From Chromera velia (Eukaryota > Sar > Chromeraceae): DNA of 64,000 bases. The stretch lies in contig JAHBMJ010004204.1 in NCBI GenBank assembly GCA_018398765.1, forward strand, positions 1 through 64,000, in the 5' to 3' direction. The translations under genes were made by a program, and so were the position numbers. A model generated the notes under the pieces. It was not told the DNA's origin. It did not search any database and saw only the letters and a list, made by a program, of their open reading frames with translations. Positions 9,482-22,979 of this stretch are shown here, piece after piece; position 1 is the first letter of the stretch, and every line of letters begins with the position of its first letter.

Positions 9482-12400
9482 GGTGCTCCCAGGCGCTTGA
9501 GGCAAATTTTTTTTAGCTGGTCACCTTTTATCCTTCCCTTTCTCTCCTTGTTTGGTCTATTTGTATGAAAGATGGCAGAGCCAAGGGGTCCCCAACAGTA
9601 TTTTCCCCTGTTTGGGGCCACTGATTCAATCCTTTCCTGGAAGATCGCAGTCCAAGAGATGAAGATGACTGACCCTGCGTGGCTTGGCTTGACCCAAGCG
9701 AGAAGACTGCATCTTGAGCCCTCTCAGGTTTTGAATGCAGTCAAGGCTGTCAAACATGTGCATTCGGCAGTCTTTAGTATGTTCATATAATGCAATGCAG
9801 GTGCATTCAACCTGGAGGACGACGAGGAAGGGGGAGAGGAGGAGGGAGCTACAGGAGAAGGAGTGGGAGACGACGATGAGGTGGAGCCGGTGCTCGACAA
9901 CCTTGGTCTCCCCGAGGTGGACCCAGCAAGGGTCAACTACCCCCTCTTCAAGAGAGAGGTGTGGGCGGCAGTGAACCGGGCCTTTGGAATCGAGGACGTG
10001 GATATGAAAGATGCCATCACCGCAAAGTACGACGCCTTTTACAAAAGGAGGGGAGCTTTCACTGCCAACCTCTCACTCATAGCCACTGAGTGGAGGAACT
10101 TGGAGGCGCAAGCTGTCCAGTTCAGTGTGAAGATCCTGAAAAAGAAGAAGGTGGAGTACCTCATGAATGCTGTCCCCCTTGAGTTGCAGACGATCTTGAG
10201 GATCACCCTCAAACAGGAATAGCACGACCCTGAGGCGATCTTGCGTGAGATCAAGGAGCTCGCATCTGCAGCTGGGAATTCCCTTGTGCAGGTGCTGGCT
10301 GGGAAGAAGCCCAGCGAGCAGGTAACTCGTCGGGGGCTTGAGATTGCCCTATTTGCAGGACCTGGGGAGATCGGGCCTCGGGTGCCTGGTGGCCTTCGTG
10401 GTCGAGGTCGTGGACATGGACGTGGCAACGGCCGCGGCAGAGGAGGTGGACACGGGGGTGGTGCCAGTGGGCATAGTTCTGGCAGTGCTAGTGAGCAGCC
10501 GTCCAGCAGCAGCTCTCGAGGAGGAGAACAAGCAGAGAGAGGCAGAGGTGGACTGCGAGGTCACCGTGGTGGTCGTGGAGGTTCTCAGTCCGGGCAAGGG
10601 AGCTCGGGTTCGATCTTCAAGGGGAAATGTCATAACTGCAAGCAGTACGGACACAAGCAAGCGGATTGTCCGGACTTGCAGCAGTCGAGTGACAGAGTGG
10701 GTATGGTTGCCGACAGGCAGGGTACGGAGGTGCAGACAGCGACGTTCGGTCGAGATGATTAGCGAGTGGACATCGTCGACGGCCGTGCTGCTGGCATGAG
10801 AGAGACTGCCTGGATGATGCAGGTACATCGACCTGCAAGGTCTTCCTAGAGAGAGTTCTAGGAGTCCGACATTGCCTACCTTAACACTGGAGCTTCGAGA
10901 TCCATCTTCCCCGAGTACTACTGCAAGTACGTCATCTGGAGCAAGGAGATCAACCGAGAGATCAACCAGGCCGAGACGGGAGTGAAGCTGAAGGTCTATG
11001 AGGATGTTCTCTTCCGTTTCCCTTTCACTGAGAAGCAGACGGGTCTGTGCATGCCTGTGTATCATAGAGCGTATCTCGTGAGAGATAGGGAGGATGGGTC
11101 TCCATCAGTGGAACCGCTCCTTCGACCCCACAAGCTGGTTCTGATGGAGACGGCTGCCGACTCGTGGTTCACAATCGTCGATGCCGTCTCCGGTGAGCTG
11201 AAAGAGTTCCGCATTGACTGCCCCAGAGGAGATCCATCCTGCAACATTCCGTATGTTGTCATGCAGAGCGCCGAGCGAGTGTACGCCTCCCCACACCGAC
11301 TGTCTGCCGTCTCTTACGAGACTGCAATGACGTGGCACCGCCGCCTCCTACACTATGGCGAAGAGAGGTTGGTAGGTACGTTGAAGGAGAATGGTTTGGT
11401 GGCCTGGAGAGACGTCCTTGACAAGGTTTGGAAGAGCTGCGACATCTGTGAGCAGAGGAACGCTGTGAGATCTACACCACCGAGAAGCCGACACCGGCGT
11501 GATGGGAAGAAGTTTGGTGAGGAGTGGTGGTGGGACCTAATGTTCGTGAAGGAGGTAGAGCACGGAGGCGTACACATCATCAGTGTCCTCGTCGAGCTCT
11601 GGCACCAATGGTGGAGCCTTCGTGTGCTGAAAACCAAGGACGAGGCCGATCAGTATCTACTTCATCTGATCATCGCCGAGCAGATCATCCCCAAGATCAT
11701 CTAATCTGACAATGACACCGTGCTCAAGCTCGGCAAGATCAAGCAACTGGCTGCTGAGTACAACATCTACCTCGAGCCGTCTCCTCCATATTGCTTCGAG
11801 TCCCATGGAGCAGTAGAGGTTGCGAACAGGGAGATTAGGATGATGCTGAGGACTGCACTCAAGGAGATTGGCTGTGATACCTACGTGTGGCCTGTTCTCA
11901 TCCCCGGCATTGAGCAGACGCACAACGTGACCTTTGCTCCCCTGACAGGTGTGAGCCCGTGGTTTGGCCGTTTTCAGTCTCCCCCCCCTTTTGTTTTCCG
12001 TTTTGGAGACCCTGTCGTTTTCAAGCCCCCTTCTGCTGATAAGTCTCTCTCTTTTCCTGGTGTGGAGGGAGTGTTTATTAACACAGTGAACGACACTTTG
12101 TGTGAAGTGTTGTATTATCCTCCGGAGATAGAGAGATGGACTGTCTGCAAGCTGCACCCCATCGTCCCGAAGCCAGTGCGTCGGGGGGTGGAGGAAGCGT
12201 GGCTGGGCAGAGCAGCGCGACGCACAGGCAGAGGGAATGGGGATGGAGTGGGGGGTGGCACTGAGGATGGAGAGAAGAACAAGTACGGCTGCAATTACTA
12301 CGAGGACATGGACTACAAGTTTGAGGAGATTCCAGAACCGATGGTGCCTCTCATGTCAGTCGAGGAGGTTTCCCCTTCGCGCCCTGTTCGTGGCGCTCTT

Positions 12401-14603
12401 GCAGAGATCGATGGAGTGCTGCAGCCCGTGTAGCTGATCGGTAAGATGGGAAAGAAGTCTGCTGAGGTTGCTCTGATGAGGATGGACCCTCTGGGCATGT
12501 GGAAACCGAGTGAGATCTGCCGTGTCGAGAAAGCCAAGATCGTTCGCCTTTTCACGATGATGGACGGAGAGGTCCCCAAGGAGATTATGGATACTGTGCA
12601 GAAGAGCGAGATCGACGGCAACAGGACAGGTGCTGTCCTGATCAAGGAGGTGCCTGTGCCTGTTGACGTTGACGTCATTCCTGCAGACTTCACTGCTTTC
12701 CTACGGATGAAAGAGACTGCTCTCATGACTATGGTGACCCCGATGAAGTTCTCTGGTGGTACTGCTCAGAGGCCAGCTACCAGAAAAGAGATTAACAGCG
12801 GCATCTTCAACGGTGCCCTCATCAAAGAGTGGGCAAAGATCTTTCTGAACTCCATGCTTGGAAAGAAGGTGGACCGTGATGAGGTGGTAGCCGTTCTGCC
12901 TCTCAGTGCTCGTTTCATATGGAAGGAGAACGGAGAGACGGGAGAGAGGGACACGAACGCGAGGGTGTATTCTCAGGGGTTCAAGGACTCTAGAGAGATG
13001 CCGACATATGCCAGCACCCTGAGCATTCATTCCATCTACATTGCCATCATCTACATGCTTTCCAAGGACTTCCCCATGATGAAGGCCAATGTGTCTGGGG
13101 CTTTCGTCCAGGCAGAGGATGTCTGTGATGAGAAGATCGGGATCCGAGTTCCCAGAATCAGGATTCTCCCTGATTTCCCAGACAAGAAGCCGAAGGAGTT
13201 GAGCAAGTTCACCGATGAGCAGTATGAGATCGTGAAGAAGAAGAGGAAAGAGTTGAAGGACGGTGAGATCTACATCGCTGACAAGGCTCTATATGGAGGG
13301 CCTGGTTCGGCAAGGATGTTTTCAAGCAAGGCGAAGACTGAGTTGAAAGAGCTGGGCTTTGAGGAGATCGATGAGTCCATTCACATATGAAGAGAGACGA
13401 ACACCAACGAGGTTAACGCTGTCATCTATCACCATGTTGACGACTTTGAGGGAGGTACGATGGACATCGAGGAGATCTTCAGCAAATACGGGCATAGACT
13501 GTCTCTCGGCAGCCTCGTGCGAGTCGTCGACGGCGAGGTGGCAAAGTTCGTGAGCATTGAGCAGATGAGACAGGGAAAGAAGATATTCCTATCTCAGGCC
13601 TCTTTCCTTAACTCGCTGTGCGTTGATGATCTTCTTCCTGAGAAGAAGCGTATGGTGAGAGAAGAGGACATGAAGGTGCCGGAGGATGACATGATTGATC
13701 TGTCCCTCAAGCCGCGCTACCAGTCCCTCATCGGCACTCTAGGGTGGGCCGTCCGTACCCAACCGAAAGTGCAGCCGTTCTTCTCGATTCTCTCTTCGAG
13801 AGCGAATTGTGTCAGCAAGAAGCTGATGGAGTGTCTGGCACTCGTGTTGCAGGCACTCAAGGAGAGACCGTTTTCCCTCAAGCTCAGAGGGATCAACATC
13901 TCCACTCTCCTCCTCTACATCTTGAAGTTCAACGGCTCTTCTTTCTTCACTCTGTCGAAGGAAGGACGTCAGGCTTGGATGCATTTCCTGGTCGATGCGA
14001 CGTGGAGGCTTGAGAACGATGACGAGTGGAACCTTGTCGCGTGTGGTTCCAAGAGAACAAAGCAGAAGTTCATCTCTTCCACCTCCTGTGAGATGGTGTC
14101 GATGGTGGACGGCGTGAAAGCCGCCTACAAGACGCGTGACATTGCTTTCCGCCTCTTCGGGAAGCTGCCGAGAGTGATTGTAGTCACGGACAGCAAGCCT
14201 CTGTACGACCAGATCGAGTCTGGATTGGCACGTTCAGAGCCCCGCATGCAGGGCACTCTCGACTACCTCATGCAGGAGATCGGGGGTGAAGGTCTCGATG
14301 CACAGGTCGTGTGGGTGAAGAGGGAGTTTCAGAGGGCTGATGTGCTTACTCGAGCTGTCTGGTGGTGAGCGAAAGGGGAAGAAAACGAAGAGAGTGAAAA
14401 GAGGTGTTGGTTTTCTTCTTTGCACAGTACTTTGCTCTCTTTAATTTTTAGACTGTCTTCTTCTTCCCTCTCATCTCTTCTCTTTGTCTCTGGATTTCCC
14501 TCTACAAGAAGCCGAGCTGTTTTGATTTGATTAAACGGTGTGCTGCACTCGTATCCTTACAAATCTTTAAATGAAAGAGTTTTGGGGAAACGAGTGGGGG
14601 GTG

Positions 14604-15140
14604 TGTGAAAAGTATGTGTGCGATGCGAGCGAGAATGCGTGCGTCACGAGCGAGAAGCACCCTACGAATCCGCGATGAAGCGTGGCGGTCTGGGATGCGC
14701 ATGCAGGTAGACTGAATTGAAGAGCATGCTTGAAAGGCTGACTTGATTGAGAAAGCTTGCTTTAATGTAGGGTGTGACACATCGAGCATAGCTAGCTAAG
14801 CGCTGATCACTTCGTAAATGACTGAGTGACAGTGATGGTTGGCTGTAGCAGGTCGGAATTTTCATGTGTCTTTGAGTCGATCGTGTTGATGTTGACTTGC
14901 TTTGGGCCTCTTGAGTTTGAGTATGATTGGAGGGCAGTATGGATTCACAGGCTATGCACACGCATAGGAAATATTCTTTCATTGACAGTCACTAGATTGA
15001 TTTGAACAAGTGGAAGCTGATGACTCTGCCCTGGTTGGACAGACTCCTTCTGTAAGTCGATGAATGGATGTGAGGTGATTCAGTTATATTGCCGTCTCCT
15101 TTAGTTGAATGATAGGACAGCTAGCATCACACTTTTCTGT
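14604..15140 (+). repeat. 3' LTR of the copia fossil
   Basis: About 537 bp, same termini as the 5' LTR, followed at once by the target duplication GCAAC. Confidence 0.9.
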
Positions 15141-15145
15141 GCAAC

Positions 15146-15794
15146 ATATATAAAATACATACTTTTTGGGACTATTCGGGACCGTGCGTATGTATATACC
15201 ATAACGCGGCGGCGGGTCATACAGATGTGCATGGACCAATTAGAACCCGCCGCCAGACCTTAACCGGCTCAAAAATTTTGAGGGGAAAAGGAACAGCCCT
15301 CTATTCCCTTTTTCCTCTTGGACTCAAAGCAACGACCCTAAGAGACGTCAGTTCGCCTCTCTAGACTCTCTCTAGCTGCTTGGTGTAGAAAAAACGACTC
15401 CCAGACTCACAGGGAGTCCAAAGAACGGACGTCTGAGGTCTGACACCTGAAGAGGCCAAAGTGGCCTTCCTGGACTCAGAAGTTCAGAAAGGGCTATGGT
15501 ACATCAATGATGATAAAATACATACCAACACGCTCCATCTGGTCCAGGTAAGTTAGTTCCAACAGGGGATAAGGAATGGTTGATGCACTGTGAACTTCAA
15601 CTGACAAGTCTACTCATGAACAGAAAGATACACTCCAGATGGCACCCTATGTCAAATTGCCGGAAGGGCTTTTTCCTTCTTGAGCACTTCAAACCTGCAG
15701 CCATCGCACGAAGGTACTGCCCAACACTCATATGTTCCTGTCTGGAGGGAAAGAGCAGGACAGAACCACTTACCAGGGGAGCTGGAGGTCGATT
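15146..15794. other. Left part of a decayed DNA element split by the chromovirus
   Basis: It carries the 27-bp motif at 15219-15245 (starts ATACAGATGTGC) that recurs inverted at 22757-22783. A short stretch (about 15447-15548) reads as plausible protein (LTPEEAKVAFLDSEVQKGLW) and ends at a GTAAGT, but a stop lies just upstream. Probably a relic of a transposon or captured exon. No function assigned. Confidence 0.4.
15219..15245 (+). repeat. 27-bp inverted repeat, left copy
   Basis: Exact reverse complement of 22757-22783. Similarity extends outward with decay for about 20 bp. Confidence 0.75.
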
Positions 15795-15799
15795 AATAC

Positions 15800-16083
15800 T
15801 GTAGTACTGATGTCTGGCGCCGCTAACGTGTCATCGTCTGATTATCATTGCCTGATTATCGCGCCGCCGCATGTTTGACGCACACGCTTAGTCTGCCGGC
15901 CTGCCTCAGTCTACATGCTTTTGCTGCATGCGTCTTTTCACAGACTGACACCAGTGTTGTGATGTATTGTGGTTTATGGAGAAACAACAATGTTTAAAAG
16001 AAGAACTGAACGATCAGTTCTTTTGTGCGTCCTATAAATCGCTCTAGAAATCTTCCCTAGTTATATCTCTTAGCAATCTTACA
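15800..16083 (+). repeat. 5' LTR of the chromovirus fossil
   Basis: TG...CA termini. 20 differences in 284 bp against the 3' LTR, of which 19 are transitions. Confidence 0.9.
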
Positions 16084-19000
16084 GGGTAGCAGAAGCCTCG
16101 TTCGACCAGAGGCTATCATTAATCAAATCCATTTATGTTGTGGTTGTACTGAATGGCTGAAGAGACATTCAGTCAGTTTATTACTCAGTCCGAGTGCAAT
16201 GCACAGTTCCAGGAGCTGCGCTAGGAACTTCTCTTGCAGCGCTCTGTAATGCAGAGGCTGGCAGATAGAGTTCGGGAGCCACGGATGCAAGTTGTGCTTC
16301 CGACCATGGCCGCTGGAGTGGAGACGTCTGCCGATGAACATCTTCTGTTGCTCGACGGAGAACTGCCTCAAGCTTGCAAGGTGAGGGAGCCCTCCATCTT
16401 TGCAGGGGATCGGCATGAGGTCTCTGACTGGCTCGAAGACATGAAGGAGTATTGCCAGGGCATGGGAGTGTTGGAGAGTCGATGGCTCTTTGTTTTGAAG
16501 AGCTATTTGTGGAAGACTCTGAAGAAGTGGGTCCATCGGAAACAGAAAAGCGCAATTCCCTTCCGTTCTTTTTAAGACTTCGCAGAGGCACTGAAAAAGG
16601 GGTATATCGACCCGCTGGAGCAGGATCACCGCAGGGATGCACTGGAGGAGCTCCAATACTCGAGAGCACAGGGCATGGAGAGCTTTGGGGACGCCTTCCT
16701 GAACCTGGCAGAAGAGATCAAAGACACATCGACCCCTGCTGATCTGGTCCACATCTTCAAGAAGGCCATCCCCGATCTGATTTGCTTCGAGGTGAACAAA
16801 AAAGCTCCTTCCACTCTTGAGGAGGCAGTGGAGGCGGCTTGTATCGCAGCGGAGACTTTGGAAGGAAGGGGTGGGAACCGAAAGAGGCACGCTCAGACTG
16901 GGGGCAGCAGACCGAACGGAAAGCACCAGGGTGGGTCCAATTCTGACGGACCTGTTCCTATGCAGCTGGACGCTGTATGCTCTCTTTCTTTAAAAGAGAG
17001 AGCCAAACTGATGCGACAAGGACGGTGCTTCCTCTATAAGCAGAAGGGACATAAGAAGAAAGATTGTCCATCCTTCTTATCTTTGCAGAGGGGGTTCGGG
17101 TCAAATGTTCCCAGACTGCAGCAACCGTACGGAAGAAGGCCATGGAGTCCTTCGGAACCGCAGAGACCCACGTATGGTGGTCAGGGAGGTCCACCTGTTG
17201 GCGCCGGCGGTGGAGAAGGACGATGGGTGTGGATGCCAGTCAGACGGATAGGGCCACTGAATAGCTCTCCACCGAACACGCAGAAATGTCGCCCACAGGG
17301 GGAACAGAGAGGGCGTGCTTAGAATAGCCGTGCAGCTGGTATCCAGACTGCAGGGCAGGAGGGGGATCAGGTTGTTGGAGAAAGAGAGGAAGAATTCTGG
17401 TTCCCTGACAATGAGTTCTCGATGAACATTGAGGGAGAGTAGCCCACTGACCCTTACGTGTACGACCAGGCGAATATGATCGGCGCTGCCAGTGCTGACG
17501 GGAAGGTGAAGATGATTCGCTTCCAAGGCACTGTCGAGGGTATTCCAGTGAGAGTGCTCTTAGACTGTGGGGCAAGGGAGACATTTCTATCTGCCCAATT
17601 CGCTCACAATAAAGGTCTTCCCATCAAGAAGATGCAAAATTCGCGTTAGTGTAGGGGGGCCATTAAGGGAGAAGACGGGCAGACGGTGGTGACTACGGTC
17701 AGCGAGTACACCAGTCCTCTGGCCTTCTCCATTCAGGGGTACCACCAGAGAATGAAGTTCACCCTAGCTGACCTCGATAACGACTATGATGTCTATCTGG
17801 GCATGAAGTGGCTGATTGAACATGAGCCTCGTGTGCATTGGGGCAAAAGAGAAGTGGAGATTCCAATCCCAGGGGCTCATGGAAGGTCGGTCACTATCAA
17901 GTCACAGACACAGACATCTGTCCGTACTCTTTCCAGCAGAGAGTTCAAAAGAGAGGTCAGGAAGGGCCGTATGCGAGAGGTGTATCTTTATAGATTAGAA
18001 ATGGTGGAGCCTGTGCTAGCCCCTATGCCGATGACCTTAGAGGTAGAACCCCAAGGTGAGGTGAAAATGGCAGCAGCGATCAGAGAAGAGACAGAGAAGG
18101 AAGTGCCAGAAGGAGAGACAGTAGAAGAGAAGGCAGAGAGAGAAAAGGATGAAACGCTCCATAGGGGGTGGTCAAAAGTCATGAGTGATCTCTCCCTCCA
18201 CCCTGCAGCTCGATGGGTGGTGGGAGAGTATCGGGACATCTTTTGCGACGAGATCTCCAAGCTACCCCCAAGACGGTCAGTCGAGTTCGCGATTGATCTG
18301 GAGCCTGGACACCCTCCTCCCACTCGGCCACCATACCGACTTTCTTTTGGAGAGCTTGATAAGATGAGGAGACAACTGGATGATCTGCTGGCAAAGGGAT
18401 TCATCCGTCCCTCTGTCTCTCCGTTTGCGGCACCAGCCTTCTTTGTAGCGAAGAAAGATGGGAGTCTATGGATATGTATCAACTACCGCGCCATCAATAA
18501 GATCACAATCAAGGACAAGTACACGATGCCCAGACCGGAAGAATTGTTGGACCGTCTCCACGGAGCGAAGATTTTTTTGGTCCTTGATATGCAGCAGTTT
18601 TTTTATCAGCTTCGCATTCGACTGGGTAACGAACCAAAGACAGCGATGTGCACCTGGTACGGCAACTATGAGTGGCTGGTGATGCCTTTTGGGATGTGTA
18701 ACCCACCGCCGACTAGCCAGCGAGCTATTCAGGTTTGCCTTCGCGAAGTTCTGGATGACTGTGCATTTGCTTAGATCGATGACGTCCTCGTGTACTCCCC
18801 GACGGTCGACCAACATGAAGAGGATTTGCGGAGAGTCCTTGGATGCCTAAGAAAAGACGAGTATTATGTGAAGATCTCCAAGTGCAAATTCTTTGTCCCG
18901 AAAGTTGTGTATATCGGGCTGGAGATCTCGGATGTAGGAGTAAGAGCGGAGCCGAAGAAGACAGAGCTCGTTCAGACTTGGCCAAAGCCTGAGAACAAAC

Positions 19001-21890
19001 ACGAGCTCCGTGTCTTCTTGGGACTGTGCAACTGGTTTCGAAGATTCATCTACAAGTACAGTCACGTCACAGCCCCGCTCACTTCTCTTCTCCAGGCGAA
19101 GGTCGAGTTCATTTGGTCAGAGGTCTGTGAAGCAGCGTTCAAGGAGTTGAAAGAGAAGATTGCAGAATTGATTCTTCTCTTTATTCCAAATCCCACCCGC
19201 CCTTTCGACTTATATGTTGATGCGTCAGAGAAAGAGATCTGCATCGCGGCAGCTCTGATGCAGTGGGATCAGATTCTAAGAGTGAATGGACTGAGAGTTG
19301 TAGCCCTTGCTTCCAGGAAGCTCGTTCAAGCTGAGCAGAAGTATCCAATTCGGGAGAATGAGCTTCTGGCAGTTGTGTTTGGAGTGAAGACCTTCCGCAT
19401 TTATGTGAATCACACCACGAAGGTCTACTCCGATCACGAGAACTTGAAGTGGCTCGGCACCTCAGGGGGTCTGATCGAAGGCCCCGACAGAGTGAAGAGA
19501 TGGGCCATCTTCCTGAATGCATTGGGCATTGTTTCTCAGTACATCCCTAGCTCCAAAAACGTTGTGGCAGACGCGCTGTCACGTCGACCGTCTCGAACTA
19601 GAACGCAGAAGTAGACAAGAGAGGAGAGATCTGATGAAAAGAAAAGAAACCGAATTGCCTAGGTGGAGAGCACTCAAAAGGTCTGTCCAGACACAAAGTT
19701 TCTGGATCAAGTTAGGAAGAGATACGCTCAAGACTCTTTCTTCAAGGAGCTCTTTCCTTTCCTCACTCATGCTCCCATCCAAGGCATCCCCCCTGCCTAC
19801 CTGCGTTTGCGTTTGAGTCATTTCTTGGTGAAGGAGGGACTTCTGTACTATGACCAGAGGAGACTGGCGATCCCGACGAACACACTGCAAAGGCAAGTCA
19901 TCTGGGAGTGTTACGATTCTCCTTTGGCTGGGCACCTTGGAGTGGACAAGACCTACCGATGACTGGCTGCAGACTTCTTTTGGCCACACATGTGGAAGCG
20001 GGTGATGCACTACGTTGCTCACTGCGATGTGTGTCAAAGGAACAAACCGTCGAACGAAAAGCCTGCAGGCCTTCTTCAACCACTCTCTGTGCCAGAGTCT
20101 CCCTTTCACGATCTCTCAATGGGTTTCATTACTGGTCTTCCGCCTGTTCAGTTCAAGGGAGAGGTAGTTGACTCGATCATAGACATCGTGTGCAAGTTAA
20201 GCAAGTGAGCGATCTTTGTTCCCACCAGAGAGACAGCCGGAGCCCGAGAGACAGCACAGAAGTTTTTCGACGAAGTGGTGTGTGAGCATCATGGCATGCC
20301 ACAATCAATTGTCTCTGATCGCGACTCCAGGTTTGTCTCAAACTTCTGGCAAACACTGTTCCACCTGTGTAGAACTAAGCTCAAGATGTTAACTGCTCAG
20401 CACCCTCAGATAGATAGACAGACGGAGATCGAGAATCGAACGTTTGAACAGATGCTTCGGTGCTTCGTCGCAGACCATCAGAAGGACTGGCCCCAGCACT
20501 TGAAGATGCTTGCCTTTGCAGTCTGCACGAGCGTCCACAAGTCGACTGGATTCACTCCCTTCTGTGTCGTTGAACGAAGATATCCACTCACTCTCCCCAG
20601 TTTTCTCTGCTCCTACTCATTCTCACCTGAAGCTTCACAAGACTTGAAAGAGAGGGTGGACATCGTTCAAGAGGTGAGAGACCGATTAGAGAGAGCAAGG
20701 GAGAGAGCAGCACATTACTATAACCAGAAAAGAAGAGAAGAAGAATTCAAACCTGGGGATTGGGTTATAGTCCACAGGAACTTCTTTGCCAGAGCAAAGA
20801 CACCAGAGGGAGATCAAAAGAAACTTGCATATCTGTGGTACGGGCCATTTGAAGTAGACCGACGGGTCGGAAAGGTCGCATATGAACTGGTGTTTCCTGA
20901 GGGGGTCAAAAGACATCCAGTTCTCCACGTGGTTTGGTTGAAGAGATATTTGTTGCAAGAAGGACAGTCTGAAAAGAATCCTCCGCCGGTGCGCCTTCCA
21001 TACTTGATTGAAGAAGAGCATGAAGTAGAGACAGTCCTCGACAAGAGGAAGATCGGTCATAGTGTGGAATATTTGGTACACTGGAAAGGGGATTCAGAAG
21101 AGAATGCCACGTGGAAGCGATCAGAGAATCTTCTGAATGCTCGTTCGAAAATCAGAGAGTTCTTGGCGCGGCCTGGAAGGCCTCTCGGAGGGAGAGGGGG
21201 AAAGAAGTGAGGAGACTAGGAATCAAAGGGAATGAATGCATATGAGTAAATGTTTATGCATGACTTTCTCTCACTCTCGTTCATTTTCTGAGGGGTCGCG
21301 GAAAGGACGGGGGAAGTGAGAATGAATGGATGAATGAATGAATGCATGAATGAATGAATGATGCAGTTTTCTTCTCTCTGTCTTGTGACGACGTCTTCTC
21401 TCTCTGTCATCATCTCTGCATCTTTCTCTGTGTCTTTCCCTATTTTTTCTCTCTCTTTTGTATGCTTTGTATTACTTTTCTCTTTCCTATGTTCAGGTTT
21501 CCTTCTCAATGCTTTTCGCGCGTGCATACATATATTCTGTTCTTTTCTTCTGTCTATTTATTTTTCTTGCACCGTTTAATGCACGGAGTCACTTGTTTGG
21601 TGACTGAATATGGAGCATCCAGTCTGAATGGGTGTTCTTCCATGATCGGCTGCATGAAAGGGTCCATACAAGCCGATGCCTGCTCATGTTGTTGGCCGTG
21701 GCATGCCAACATGTCGAGGGATGTTTATGTGATGGGTCGTTTGTGGGTCGATTGAGATCGATTGATTCATTGCAGTCTCGTGTGTCTGGCCGTCAGTGAA
21801 CAAATGTCTTGTCCAGCTGCATTTGATAAAAGTGTGTCCGTTCAGGTTTGACTACATGTGAAGACACACGTCTGAGAGGGGCGGGCATGT

Positions 21891-22174
21891 TGTAGTACTG
21901 ATGCCTGGCGCCACCAACATATTATCGCCTGATTATCATTGCCTGATTATCGCGCCGCCGCGCGTTTGACGCACGCGCTTAGTCTGCTGGCCTGTCTCAG
22001 TCTGCATGCTTTTGCTGCATGCGTCTTTTCACAGACTGACACCAGTGTTGTGATGTATTGTGGTTTATAGAGAAACAACAATGTCTAGAAGAAGAACTGA
22101 ACGATCAGTTCTTTTGTGCGTCCTATGAATGGCTCTAGAAATCCTCCCTAGTTATATCTCTTAGCAATCTTATA
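21891..22174 (+). repeat. 3' LTR of the chromovirus fossil
   Basis: 284 bp, colinear with the 5' LTR with no indel, followed by target duplication AATAC. Confidence 0.9.
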
Positions 22175-22179
22175 AATAC

Positions 22180-22967
22180 CCCTGAGACCCCAATTCTCCA
22201 CAACAGGAAGACAAAACAATCTCGCCTTCCCACAACCAGCAGACTTACCAGGAACCTATCCTGCTGGCCTGGGAGGATGACAACAGACACAGGGCATTGG
22301 GCAAAATTGCTGGGGATCGATTTTGCGGCCTCCTGGTAGAAAGAAGGAATGTTGCTTTGGAGGCCTGGGAGGTACTTTCCTGACTGGTCCAGACTGGAGC
22401 TGCCAGACACGCTAAAGCAGATCAACTGCGCCATAAGACTTCACCCTGGCACAGAGGCAAGCTGTCTAGTACTAAAGGAGCGGAATTGTGCCAGTTTGAC
22501 CATCGGTACTGCTCTACACAACAAGGTAGACAGGAAGGGACAAGAGGACGAAATGACCCTTCTCTGTGTGTTGGTGTGCTTTTTGAGCATTCTGAGCACA
22601 ATTTTGGGATTTTGAGAGTGGCCCCGGAAAGTTTTGGCCCAAATTCTTGCACCAACGCACTCAGCGGCGTCTGCAGACTAATTTGGTGCCTTTCTGGGCC
22701 CTGGGCGCCGCTGAAATCGCGCGGACTGGCTTAACCGGCTTAAAAATTTCAGACCCTTCTAATTGGTCCATGCACATCTGTATAACCACCTTCCGCATTG
22801 CGACATGCAACTCCGTGCGAGTTACTTAAGAGGCACGTATCATGAAAAGCGGAATAATTAATGTGATTACAGCTCCATGCGAGTTGCTTGAGGGGTATAT
22901 TTTGGAATTAGGGCGATACTGTGACAGATAAACACCGAACCCCCCCCTCCCAAAATGAAAAAATGCG
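22180..22967. other. Right part of the split DNA element and flank
   Basis: Non-LTR sequence continuing from 15794. The inverted 27-bp motif is at 22757-22783. A diverged direct repeat of about 24 bp (CTCCGTGCGAGTTACTTAAG near 22810; CTCCATGCGAGTTGCTTGAG near 22873) lies further on. Short open frames only; nothing recognised. Confidence 0.4.
22757..22783 (-). repeat. 27-bp inverted repeat, right copy
   Basis: Exact reverse complement of 15219-15245. Together they bracket the chromovirus insertion. Confidence 0.75.
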
Positions 22968-22979
22968 TTATGCGAATGC

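Larger units (their letters stand above)
8935..15140 (+). mobile_element. Ty1/copia-type LTR retrotransposon fossil
   Basis: LTRs at 8935-9481 and 14604-15140 are flanked by a 5-bp target duplication GCAAC (8930-8934 and 15141-15145). A putative primer-binding site GGTGCTCCCAGGC follows the first LTR, and a G-rich polypurine tract precedes the second. Parts in order: gag about 9.6-10.7 kb with an Arg/Gly-rich stretch and a CCHC knuckle (CHNCKQYGHKQADC, about 10.63 kb); weak protease about 10.9 kb; integrase about 11.3-12.0 kb; reverse transcriptase about 12.85-13.6 kb; RNase H about 13.98-14.37 kb. Integrase before RT marks the copia order. The coding part is broken, with about seven breaks. 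LTR divergence of about 3% suggests a fairly recent insertion. Confidence 0.92.
15800..22174 (+). mobile_element. Ty3/gypsy chromovirus fossil
   Basis: LTRs 15800-16083 and 21891-22174 (284 bp each) are flanked by a 5-bp target duplication AATAC (15795-15799 and 22175-22179). An initiator-Met-type primer-binding site GGGTAGCAGAAGCC follows the first LTR, and a GAGAGGGGCGGG tract precedes the second. Parts: gag about 16.2-17.3 kb with a knuckle-like region near 17.03 kb; protease about 17.5-17.9 kb; reverse transcriptase about 18.2-19.0 kb (FFVAKKDGS, IDDVLVYS); RNase H about 19.1-19.6 kb; integrase about 19.9-20.9 kb (zinc HHCC and core); chromodomain about 21.03-21.17 kb (YLVHWKG). RT before integrase plus a chromodomain defines a chromovirus. 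It is broken, with about seven breaks. LTR divergence of about 7% makes it older than the copia copy. It lies inside an older DNA element. Confidence 0.93.
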
